Assembly (NCBI GenBank): GCA_001466705.2
Contig: LATX02000206.1
Location: 310,001 to 374,000 of the forward strand
Length of the DNA stretch: 64,000 nt
Direction of reading: 5' to 3'
Origin: Moniliophthora roreri
Lineage: Eukaryota; Basidiomycota; Agaricomycetes; Agaricales; Marasmiaceae
The notes below the pieces were generated by a model. That model had not been told where the DNA came from. It saw only the letters and a program-made list of their open reading frames with translations, and ran no database searches. Each line of letters begins with the position of its first letter. Position 1 is the stretch's first letter. This document shows, piece after piece, positions 41,482 to 52,667 of this stretch. Position numbers and translations under genes: made by a program.

Positions 41482-44400
41482 TTTTGAACGTTGTTTCTCC
41501 CCTTCTCTTGGTCTTCAGCTGCACCGAGGATTTTACACCAGTATCAGCCCATGCAAGTTCTTTTGAGTGTACTGTATCATTTATTCATATTTGCTACCAT
41601 GTATTGTTCGCCTGACACCTTGGTCTAAATGACACGCGCTAATGAACTAGTTTGACCCAATCTCAGTTGCAGCGAATGTCCGATACGGTGGCTGTCTGTC
41701 TAGAGCTCATTGAAGTCACCACAATAGCAAGGTCAGATTCAAGACGTAGCTAATATGACACGGAAGTCAAAGTTGACAGGAAAAGATAAGACATACTCAG
41801 CCTAGCTCAGCCGAACGTGGCCCTCTTGCTCCACCGCCCATCCGGTCCTTGTGCTTGCTTGCCTTGGCCAACTGCTAGAATAGTAATAGTACTGATGCAC
41901 GTCACATCCTTCGGCGCACTGTAAGATGACTTTGAACTTGACAACGCCGCGATTCGGGTACTATGTAGTCCATCTTATCTTTGCTTGTCAAGGGCCCCCC
42001 CCCCCCCCCCCCCCCCCGGTACTCGGTAGCACTGACTGGCACCATGACTAAACAGATTGATCCTCGGTGAAATTTAAAATATCTTCGACATACCAACCCG
42101 GGGATCAGTTTGAGCAAGAGATCGACTAATTGATCGGGACTCACATTAGCGAAAGCCACGCGATACAGTATGTAGTCCGCTGGTATAAGCGCCACATTAA
42201 CAGGGTGTTGGTTTCCAACGTGGCAGAATTGACCTGGTGTAAAGAAACCGAGTGTCGGCTATTTCGGGACAGGGCCATCAGTATATCTTGTGCCACTCTT
42301 CTTCCGCGTTGAGGTATTTTTCGTTAATACTGTATAACAGATCTTCTCGCCGCTCGCAAAAGTCGCTCGTGGAAAGTTTTGAACCAGGCTCGTCCGTCAA
42401 TACATCGTCATGTCAGCATGGAAGTTATAGATTCGAGTTGGGGGATCATTAAGCGACCCATCTCCTCGGAGAAAGGAGCACTGATACCAGGGGCACAAGC
42501 TGAAGTCGGGAAAAGTGAGCAAAGTCGACCGTGCAAACGAGGAGGATGCAAAATTACCGCTGAGAGGTCTAGCTCTCCGGATAGAGTATTGGTTTCAGGT
42601 CATGCGATTTGAAACACAGAGCTGAACTGAAAATCCTACATGATATCCAGCACGCAGGCTTTATCCGCAACTACATCAGTTATCAAGCGTGTCAAGGAGC
42701 TCGGGCCGACTCACCTCATTTTCCCAGCTCCTCGGATCATCTTCATTCTGAAGAACGCCTTGAATGCTGGTTGGACTATATAGTCCATGCGTCATCTTCC
42801 GTATCTTCCAGCCGTATGTCGGGCTCGAGTTCGGTGTCAATCTTGACTTGCATATTGTCCCTGATTGTCCGGAATCCCTTGAGAGGTAGTCATAAATGAT
42901 TGACGTGCTCATGCGTCTGCGTAAACTCGTTCTGCACGGTAATTGGCTCTTCCTGAGCCGACTCCAGAAGTAGCAGTATGTTTTCTTCCTTGAGTCAACC
43001 ACCCAATCCAAGTGTACCTCCTGTGCTTCGGTTGAGAGATCAGCTCTCATGCAATGTCCAAACTCACCTTCGACTCGCCTCGTACGGGGTCTGATTCAAA
43101 ACGAAGGAGCCATCATAGGCCAAGCAACTTGTTAATTGCTGAGGTGCACGAATCAACTGTCCCAATGTCCTGAACCAAGCATGAGCATTAGGTTAGAGAA
43201 AAAATGCTCTCGTGAGGGGAAGAAAGAGAGGAGGCGCTGGTAATTGTTTGTGTGCCAAATATTCCGCGTTGATCATGACCACGACGACGACCACGCCTCA
43301 AGAACCTCTTCGGACCAGTGGAGCCATCTCCTAGGACCTAGGGCCCAAAAGGATCCCATATCCCATATCGCAAGTATTACCACAGGACTTCTATCCACTT
43401 TTCACGGAGCAGCTCACTCGGCAAACGTACATTCAGGCTTCAAAATCTGAAAATCTGATTCTCTGCTTCAGACGTCCTCGAGGAACTAAGCTGTTCAAAG
43501 AACATCTATCATGTATCTAGAGAATATTGGTTATGGAGTTTCAATTGGCTTTGGAGGTGTCAGAGGTATGTCTGCTCCTTTAGCAATGACATTGTATTCA
43601 GCCTTCCTCCAACGCAGGATATTGCCGCTACATGCAGCCTCTCGAAATTGGCCTCTTCATTTTCAGTTCCCGCAAGGCTTCATCGTACCACTGTTTGGCT
43701 CTATATATCGGTATCTATATTCACCTTGATGAACACGCGCACTTATCGATCCACAAGTCAATTCTCTGTCACTATGAATCGCTCAGAACCCATGCATCCA
43801 AGATGAGGAACGGGAGCTAGGAAGATACAACCCTTATTACATAGCCAAAGGCCCGGAATAAGGCCGAGGTAAACACGGATTCATCCTTGCGTAGATACTT
43901 TCACTAACCGCATGCCAAATCAGGCGCATGTCGTACTTTCGCCGTCCTTCAGATGACAATGTCCAAGCTCTACCCGTCGAACGAACTAGTTTTCGTCAGC
44001 GCGCCTTACCCAAAGCATCTCTATCGGAATTAGTATCGACTGTTCTCTGAGGAACGGTGAGGCATTTTGTTCCTCTCGGCAATTCACGTTCTGACGTAGG
44101 AGTGCAAGATCTAGTCCAAGTTCGCCTCGAAAGATTGGGGTTAGTTATGGTACGATGTTACCGATGGTTGTACTCTTACACTACTTACTGTTCAATTCAT
44201 AGCGTAGAAATTATGCCCCATGTAAAGGTCAAGTCATGCGAGGTAACACAGGAATCATTGGTGGTAATTTCACGTATTGAGGTGACTTGTGAACTTGGAA
44301 ACCCGCGCACGAAAATGCGCATCTTGGCTATGTGAAGCGCTTCATTCGATGAGGGTGTACCATCGTAGAATCGCCGAGGGGGGTTAAGATGGGGTGTTTA

Positions 44401-44808
44401 GGCAGCAAACCTACCTGCTGCTGGCGTAAACCCAATCTTGGAGTACCTGGTCTAGATCTCGTGAGTTTTGACGTCGAAGGTATGGATGTTGAAGGTCCTT
44501 CGCTATCGGAGAATCATAAATTCAACGCCCAGTGGCAGCTCCAAAACACGAGAACACCAATATTATTTGAATCGTAAGGTAGAAGATACATTCCCAAGGG
44601 TTACAGGTAACAGAATCCTTCCAAGTCATGCGAATTATAAGTACAGGAGGCATTGATGAAGGAAAGCATTGCGTGGCAGGAAAATGGACGAAACCGTGAA
44701 GGCAGTACGATAGCAAAGGTATCTGTTGAGCAAGAGAACATGTGGGGTATACGAAAGCATTGTCAAAGCAGAGAGCAACAGAGAACCGATACAACGCGAT
44801 CCACAGAC
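41482..44808. other. Region with gene remnants and a poly-C run
   Basis: A 23-nt C run is at 41995-42017. On the minus strand, 42676-43050 carries pieces like the N-terminal half of genes A-D (EEPITVQNEFTQTHEH, FRTIRDNMQVKIDTELEP), suggesting another decayed family member. From about 43240 it is a diverged duplicate of 46570-47660. No intact gene found. Confidence 0.5.
43240..44340. repeat. Diverged segmental duplicate, copy 1
   Basis: Shares several ordered blocks with 46570-47660: a GACCACGACKACGACCAC motif, GGGCCC followed by GGATCCC, a TTGGAGGTATGTCT-like block, TTGTTCCTCT-GCAAT with TTCTGAC, and CAAGMTCGCCTYGAAA. The blocks suggest remnants of the same plus-strand, intron-containing gene, which I could not identify. 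Confidence 0.6.
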
Positions 44809-46544
44809 TCATCCAGAACGACGTTTCTTCGATGGCCTTTCGTCACCAGCGTTCGCCAACAGCTTCAACTTGCGTCTCTTCATCTTGCTGGACGATGCCG
44901 GCGGTCTGAAAGTGATATGATTGTACAACTCCATGTCAAAGCCGACACATTGTAATCCCACATATTCGAATTTGATAGCAGCGGACTTGATGACCTCCTT
45001 TGCGCGTTCGTATGTTAACCGCTCTCCGCGTACTTGAGCACCTTGCACCGCGAAAATAAGACCGTTCAAATCCTAGAAGGAGCAGTAGACATATCAACCG
45101 AAGGAAGCCGAAAGGATGACGGCTTCCTCACCAAGTGCCAAGATTCAAAATAACTTCGATCGGAGAATGGTTTACGGCAGTCAACCCGAAGGAATCGGTA
45201 TTTCCCTGCATAAAAGATCGATCTCCGGCCGCCGCCGAGCTCATTGGTCGTCATGTGGAAGAACAAATCGACATCTTGACCGTAAATGTCTCCGAATTCG
45301 GAGCGTAATGAGATACCGAGCGATTCATAGTCTCCAGATACGGGCGTGATTGCAAGGGCGTGTTGGGTCCCGAGGAAGAACAATCGTTGTTGTAGATAAC
45401 ACCAAGGCCGTCCGTTCCTAGACAGGGATGGAGATGGATGAACATTAGAGCTGTGAACGTGCAGAAGGCTCTGCATGTGCACGTACGTCCGCCATGATGG
45501 ATACTATTCGCGACGTTAGGCTGTGATCAGATAGATGTACTAGTTACTTGCCATAGATACCAGCCGCTTTTCAAAGTCGTCCTGCCAGCATTCTTGGAAT
45601 ACTCCACGTTTGATTCTGGTCATGAATGCTATGGGCTTGAGTTTCGATAATTCCACAGCCGGCCCGTTGTATTCGGGAAAACATTGCATTTTTTCAGCAT
45701 AGCGTTTAGCGACGCTGGCGTGCACGAGCTGAAGCCGCCAAAGTGAATTTAACTAAAGCCAGAAGAGTGTTAGGCTACCTTTGAGTAATCGAGCTTCGGA
45801 AACTGGGGTGGCAGTCAGGTCCAGAGCATAAATGCAGAATGTGCGAAATTTACCTCGCGTTCCTCGGTTAGGGTCAACTTGGGCTCTTCCTGCTCAAGTA
45901 TCATGTTCCTAAACTTCTTAATAAAGAATGAGGATCACTGATCGGGTTGGTACGATATGAAGATGGGCCATACCTCGTACAATTCGACTCTCACATCAGT
46001 GTTTTCGTCCTCTGCATTATTCTCTTCGTGTCCAAATTCTTTGTCAGGCTCGGATTCCGGTTCGGATTCAGAATCAGAATCTGCATATCGTCGCTTCTGT
46101 GGTTCCATCAAACAACGTCGCCAATAAATGCAGAAGAATAACGTACCTTAGCAGGTATAAGCGCATCATTCATTCGAAACGACTCCTCCTAAGCTATGTT
46201 CAGCACCACAACAACAACACAATCCTTACAGTGTATACCCACCTGGGTTGAAGTCGGGCTCTGAAGAACAGCGACAGGGTCAGAGACGAAGAGATTCTCA
46301 TGTATCAATTACTTACAAAGAGGTTCCCGTTCATTTGGACTGCATCGTTATTCTCAATAGTACATTTCTCAGACGGAGCGACCAACGAATCGATAAGGGT
46401 AGATGAACTCGTCGACTGTCAGGTAGGTGCGCATACACGTAAGCATCGAAACTCTTGGAAACAAATCTAGCTTACACGTTTGAGCGTGCCAAATAATGGC
46501 ATGCTTTGAATCAGATCTTGACACCGAACGGGAGCCCTTTGCAT
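44809..46544 (-). CDS. Family gene C: acidic/nuclear protein with unknown core domain, 393 aa
   Basis: Eleven minus-strand exons, all in phase: 46476-46544, 46317-46415, 46243-46260, 46147-46188, 45974-46096, 45854-45916, 45779-45802, 45552-45728, 45487-45503, 45132-45417, 44809-45072. Residues 77-117 are strongly acidic (DSDSESEPESEPDKE). The pre-core motif is FPEYNGP, PIAFM, CWQDDFEKRL. The 17-nt micro-exon encodes YPSWR. The core has LFFLGTQHALAITPV and IFYAGKYRFLRVD. Residues 344-356 read YVGLQCVGFDMEL(Y), followed by basic clusters ending KKRR. The intron at 45504-45551 has donor GCAAGT at the position where genes A, B and D have GT donors. It is on the strand opposite to its paralogues. 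Confidence 0.88.
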
Positions 46545-46569
46545 GGTAGTGGTAGGTAGCAGGGTGTAG

Positions 46570-47660
46570 ATGGATGTCACAGAGACGAGTTATTTATGTG
46601 CCAAACAATCTCCGCTTAAATTTAACGCGCACAGACCAGCGTACGCCGTGTTGACCACGACTACGACCACAACCCCTCGACAACCCTTTTATAACCAGCA
46701 GAAAAATATGTACAGGGCCCAGGATCCCAAAGGATATTTAGTGGTACAAGGATGTCCTGTAGGATACCTCTTCAAATCGGACGAAGCAGCTCGAAAGTGC
46801 ACTCAAGTTCGGGTTCTGAGTACCTGTCGGAATCAAGGCCGTTGAAGATTCAAAGCAAGTATCTTCAAGTGTAGTGTCTCAAATGTAGTATGGATGTGCG
46901 GGTCATGGGGATATTGGAGGTATGTCTTCGACTCTGCTATTCTGGCACGATATCGTATTCAACTCTTCTAGGGCCGCAGAATGCTGGTACTACATACGGC
47001 CTCTCTAAAATGATCTCTTTTGTTCGTTATTTTTCCCCAAGCTTCTCTTTCACTGTTGAGCACCGTATGGGAATTTGAATCAACCTCAAGACCCACATAT
47101 CCACCGTTATAGCAGTCGGTGTTCTGTCGCTGTTATCATTCACAATCTGGGCAAGGCGAAAGGCACATGCTATACGCGAGAGATGGGGTCAAGGAAGACG
47201 TAGTTTATCACTGGGGGAAGATATCTGTGGGGCGAGGGCCAAGGTAGGTGCGAATTCGTTATTTAAACCATACCAAACTTTTGACCTAATGATGTACTTT
47301 GGTAATACAGCGTACATGCTCTGTCCATTTATTTTCGTTGCATCTCTCATCGTATTCTCGAACGGATAGTATCGGTGACCCTTCGAGTGGTAGTGAGGCT
47401 CTTGTTCCTCTACGCAATACAAGTTCTGACCCGAGTCCGGAAGCGCAGGATCTTGCCTCTGCCCAAGCTCGCCTTGAAACTTTATGGTTAATTATGGCAG
47501 ATACTCGCGTTTGTGTTCTTGAATTTTGCTATCATCTTCATATCTTACCTTCACACTTGACCGAAACTTGTGTATTTGCATTCCAGACCTAATTACTTAC
47601 CATTTTGGTTCCCTTTCTTGTGATAGCTAGCGTTGTGGTCCGAACACCTAGAGATCAATG
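46570..47660. repeat. Diverged segmental duplicate, copy 2
   Basis: Counterpart of 43240-44340, same orientation. It includes frames such as SSDPSPEAQDLASAQARLET (47400-47480) that are also recognisable near 44080-44140, but neither copy has an intact coding frame. It fills the space between genes C and D. Confidence 0.6.
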
Positions 47661-47798
47661 TGCTGGGCTCCGTCGCCTGGAGGTAGTACCGGTTTGGCTG
47701 TGGAACGGCCCATGACTCGCAAAGCTCGCTTGCGACAAGCCATAATTCAACGTTTCACATTGTGGATGTACGTAAGGTCTCCCTGAACATTGACTATC

Positions 47799-49534
47799 AT
47801 GTCCTCGAGCGGCGTTTGGAGAAAACCACCGACCCTAATCCCAATCCCCGGACAAAAAATATCCTCCAACAATTCTCAGAAACATGCCCGATTCCGAGTC
47901 GACACGAGTGCTTTATCAAGGCATGGGACTACTTATCATCGACCGATAGCATTTAGCCTGTCCTCGACCCTCAAGACCGAAGTCACAGCGAAAGCAGAAG
48001 ATGACCTTATATCTATCCCGATGGCTTCTCAGGTGAGTCAATCCTGCTTTGGGAAGGCAGAGCATTGATGGCTATCCGAGTCAAGCCTCGTACAAGGACG
48101 AATTCCTATTCGGGATCCTTAACGACGAAACTGAAGAACATTGAAGGGGCTACACCTCAGGCACGTGCAAAACCTATTCCGAATAACGTGTCGGACTCTA
48201 CTAATGTCCATGTCCAGGACTCGCTAAGATACCAAATGGTAGAATTAATGACAAGTCTTGAAAAGTGCCATGTAAGTTTCATGTTACTGTTCCTCCGATT
48301 CATATCGGACCCTGATTTCTTCCAGAAAAGATTCAATAAACTCAAACGGAAATTAGAGGATTTTGAAGAGTGTGTCGAATCTCAGGCTTTGGTACGTCTA
48401 TCGCAGTCATGATACGGGGTTATACAAGTTGACTTGGAGTCACAAGGCAAACACTCAGCAATCTCAGACGCCCGAGATACAAGAAGCTCAGATCCATGTA
48501 AGCGGTATTACTGCAACCTTAACGGACCTCTCCTTACCTTGTCGTGCAGCGAGTAGCGGTCACTATAAATCTGAGACAAGACTTCGTAAGGGTGTTTTCT
48601 ATATAAGCAAAGGAGGCTAAGACGAGACTACAGGATTGGCGGGGACGACTGGAAAGACTCTTCCGAGCAGAACTCTACAAGCTACCTCCAGTGTACGAGC
48701 ACCTCCCAGACCGTTTAGCCAGGATGAATCCGCTTTCCCTGTCGTCACACCCCCGTTTCCATGAATGCTTGGGAGAAATCGGCTACGAAAGAGCATTGGA
48801 AGAACGGCTCGCCGAATCAGTGAGTATTCTGGGCTTTGTTCAGGCGACGATTTGGCTTATTGCTGCTAACAGAGCACATTATGGAGGAGGCAAGCCTTCA
48901 AGATGACCATAAAAGTATCTCAACTAATCACGATCTTGCAGGCGGCAATCCCATCCATTTTCTTTTCACTTTTATCCAGCACGGCTTTTCTGGCTCGACG
49001 ATCAGCGGTGCCTGGCTATCGGCCCCATGTCGCAAGAGAACATGAAGCATAACTTTAAACTAACCTCGCCCTTTGATCTCTTGGATGGAGAAGAAAGACC
49101 CTTGTTCTTCGAAAGTGGTCATCACAAGTGTCGCCAGTTATTCTATGCGGGTTCATACAAATCTCTCAATTTGAGCGGCAGTTATCAAGGAGGCTTTGTG
49201 TACAAGGGTGGAAATGTTGTGAGTGTAAATCCTTCACTCGGGGTAACTGTTCGGAATTCGAATTCAAAGATACTTCCGGGTATAGGTTCTCAAGAGGCTT
49301 GCCCACGCAGTCATGTCTTCGCAAGTCGGTGGGCCAGCACTGAGATTCGAAGAGACAATATCGATGCTGAAGGACGGCGAGATACGCTTGGGTTTCCTGT
49401 GCCTTTATTGCACGGGTTTTGATCATGATCTTTACGCTTCCTTGACGTCGGGAACCTCTTCGCAGGCTAGTGCGAAACGGGCAGCCTCTCCAATCGCCGA
49501 GTCGACTCGCAAGGGCAAGAAGCTGCGCTTATGA
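47799..49534 (+). CDS. Family gene D: coiled-coil protein with unknown core domain, about 395 aa
   Basis: Exons in phase: 47799-48032, 48218-48271, 48326-48391, 48429-48497, 48550-48585, 48634-48819, 48873-48889, 48942-49218, 49286-49534. The coiled-coil part includes YQMVELMTSLEKCH and KRFNKLKRKLEDFEECVE. The 17-nt micro-exon (STLWR) is followed by a GC donor (GCAAGC). The core reads RLFWLDDQRCLAIGPM and QLFYAGSYKSLNL. The last exon diverges most: GLQCxGF has become CLYCTGFDHDLY, and the basic tail is RKGKKLR. No stop codon breaks it, but an extra exon between 48033 and 48217 is possible. Confidence 0.75.
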
Positions 49535-49811
49535 TTCACGCAATTCTAATGGTTTCTTTTTTGGACATTGGGACTACATGGACGCCATAGACGCTCCTCA
49601 TACACGACACCCCATTACTATACCCGTATCGATACTATTATGGATCATATTCTTTCTTGGACATCATCTAGTATGTACACAAATCTTGGATAATGTAGAG
49701 CGCAGATAATAACACTGTATAGACATTGAGACGTTCTAAGCGTGTGCCCCAAACGCGGAAAAACAACGATCCGAATAGGCAGGGTAGTGAGCTCCAAAAA
49801 AAGCTTCACGT

Positions 49812-52044
49812 TCAAAGCGAGGCAATTCGTCGAATGGATCGAGTCGTGGCTCTAGGTGACTCCGATTCAGGTGAGTTTGGGAGACCTGATCCACACATTA
49901 CCCCAATGACAGACGTGTCAGAAAGAGTACGCACAATCCCTTCGGCTGATGAAATTCGGAATGGGTTTCGAAAGTCATGATCATGACAGGGAGTGCGTCT
50001 TATGGGCGAAGTTACACCAACTTTCTGAACACGAGCGTCGGCAGCTCGAGAAGGTGACACGAGTGCGGGATTTAGAGGTGATTGGGTGGTGGAAGCATTT
50101 GGTCGATAGCTGGAAGATGATGATGAGCGTCTGGTTGGTGTTTGTAGTGCTAAACGTGTGCGAGAATCGTCATTGACGGAAGCGATCCCATTGGAAGTGG
50201 GACTGCCTCGGGGATTCGTCCGTGACGACAAAGGCGAGCGTTTAGTTGGCGTCGCTGGCAATGGCTGTGGACGGGAACCGTCGGCAGCAGAGACAATGAT
50301 GTGTTCGGATTGTGGACTGTTCCGAGAGCTCCTCCTTGGAGATGAGGATAGACCCGTCCCAAGGTCGATTGGGCTATGCGATGATGCCAATCGCTCAAGC
50401 CGCTTCCTCATGCTCCGGTTGCCCCATTCTATTTCCTCTCTGGCCTTCCTTTTTCTACTACGCACACCCTCAGATTCTTCATCTGTGTCGTTATTCATAG
50501 TAATGTCTTCATCGTCCGAGTGAGCTAGTCTTGCTTGCCGGAGCTTGGTCGGGGTTTCGGGTATACGCCTGGAAGAGGATAATGGCGGGGAGCTTGGCGT
50601 GGGTGGACCACGCACTAAAAACGTGTTACAAGGTCGACTTGGACTACTCCTGGTCTGAAGAGCTGTTGAAGATGATAACTTCAAACGTTTGGGTGATGGC
50701 TCTTCAACGCTCGTGGCTGAAGAGGTATGCTTGCCCAAAGCAGTGGGTCTGGAAGGCTTCTTCGGAGAGATCACAATGTCCTCCGCTTCTTCCACGGTCT
50801 CCTCTATCTCCTCTATCTCTTCCGTGCCTTCAACCAAAACAGTCGAAGCCTTTGGTCGGAGCGTCCTTATGCTGATAGTGGTATCCTGCTTGCGCCTCTT
50901 CGCACTCGGCGCTACCACTTGCCCCGGGAGTACCGAAAGCCTGTTTGTGCGAGCCTTTTCAAATTCCTCGAGCAATTCTCCAAACGCACGAGCTTTATGC
51001 GTGTACCTTGCTTCCTGTGGTAGGAGATAATCCAATTGCTCCGTTAGAGGAGGCTCATTCGGTTTCCCTTCGCCTGTTTGAAAGAATTCGGGAGGCGGAG
51101 CGATGTTCAGAAGCTTCCCGATCTCATGAAGAAGGCGGATATCTTCGTGTTCGTGGTAGAAGCTACTGAAGGTCTCGTCGTCTAAATTCCAAAGGAGCAT
51201 CACGGCGTTAAATACAACGAAGAGCGGGTGTGCGTGAGACTCGAGGTGTTGCAACGGACATTTTGGGTTATCAAATGGAGGCCAGCAGTCTTCGTATTCT
51301 TTCGCATCGGAAAACCGATCCATTCCTCCTACGAAATTCGACTTGTCGAGGGTTTTACGTTGAATGGCGCGCTTTGGGTCAAAGTTTACGTCGAAAATCC
51401 TATATTCCCAGACGTGCTCGGAAAAGACCTATACGAGATTGAGAAAAAGGGACGGCTTCATGGAGTATGAGAACACACCAGGTAAAACTTTTCCCTATCC
51501 TTCGTGAGCTTCCGTTCCGAGTTCCGCTCTAAATACGCCTTGATGCTTAAAATGAGATCGAGATGGGGGATAATTAAAAACACGCCATTATCGAACGCAT
51601 GGTGCAGATCAGATCTAACTGTTCAAGGTCAGACTCAGAAGTTCGCATGAGACAGAACGTAGGACATACGCAGAATAAGGTTTAAATAGCTGTCCACAAA
51701 CATCATGTATGGATACAGTCCCAGAGCGTATTCGAGACGCCGTAGCTGTTCAAGTACCTTTAGTAATAGATACAAATTAACATCAGGACACTTACATGCT
51801 TCTTATTCGTAGTTCTCGCAACAAGATGGCAGAAATTCAAATCTTCATTGAATCGACCAGACTCCAATGTTAGCAGGCAGCGAAAACCGTATAGCGCGGC
51901 GGCAATGACGCGTAGACGAAACATGTCAAGCCAACCGATATCGTCATTGGAAATGATCCTTCCTTTCTTCTCTCGTGGGCGATAGTACTCTTTAACGGTA
52001 GGCGGAATAACGACAGCATCTTCGGCGTTTGACGTCCTAGCCAT
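49812..52044 (-). CDS. Unknown nuclear-type protein, about 670 aa
   Basis: The long last exon 49812-51428 is open for 538 codons. Upstream exons are 51479-51545, about 51666-51757 and 51796-52044, starting MARTSNAEDAVVIPP. The first 250 residues look globular: LARTTNKKHVLEQLRRLEYALG, YRIFDVNFDPKRAIQRKTLD, and a W/P/H-rich segment DCWPPFDNPKCPL. The rest is a Ser/Pro/Arg-rich disordered region with several basic clusters (KRLKLS, RSRKRKAREE) and an acidic stretch. This composition suggests a chromatin or nuclear scaffold protein, but I know no family. The junction between exons 2 and 3 is unresolved: phase fits GTCCTA at 51665 or GCGTAT at 51671, not the best-looking GTATGT. Confidence 0.7.
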
Positions 52045-52667
52045 GCGATGGGGTACTAGTGGAATCGATACTTTTTGAGAGGAACGTAGTGTCGTCGAAA
52101 ATGCGGGTACCTCGGAGGTAGTATCCTAAATTTTCGAGATATCTGGCAACGAAATCCGTGTTAAATTCCCGAGATAAAACGCACGCGGCTTACGTTGTTC
52201 AGTAGGCACAGATGCAATGGGAGCCCGAGATTTTTGAACATTGCTGGTCCAACGAGGGACGGTTGCCAGTGACGACGTACAGCCGCACCGATACTCTGGC
52301 TCTGTGCAGGGCCTGCAGGGCCAGACTTGAAGTATTGGGTGGAGGCTGTCACCAGTAAGATTCTAAAGTAGGTTTATCATAGTTGTCAGTGCCAGGAGGT
52401 AAGGCACATCCAGATATTTTGTAATTCGCCATCGCAGTGCGGAAACGAGGCAGTTGGAGGAACTGGCGAGAGCTCAGAGCGTGGAAAATTTACGTCTATT
52501 GGGCGCTAATATATATTATTTTTTTTTCGTCTTGTCCTCTGACGCCCATCAGTTATAATGGAAGGTCTGTCGACCCTGCAGTCCGACAAGGACCGGAAAC
52601 TCAAAAACAGCCATGATATAAGAGCTTCTATGGCGATAACCACTCGCTATCATTCTCTCCGCTCATT
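52045..52667. other. Intergenic, possible small gene
   Basis: A minus-strand frame (52161-52352) and a nearby ATG (MANYKISG, about 52425) could be parts of a small spliced gene, but I could not join them. A 60-codon plus-strand frame at 52558 overlaps the start of the next gene. Confidence 0.4.

Noticed and set aside
50158..51169. Several plus-strand open frames of 60-120 codons
   Set aside because: They are shadows of the long minus-strand exon 49812-51428, whose protein is coherent over 538 codons.
52380..52450. Possible ATP synthase subunit k (MANYKISG start)
   Set aside because: The start resembles small mitochondrial subunits, but the following sequence does not continue the family in any spliced frame I tried.
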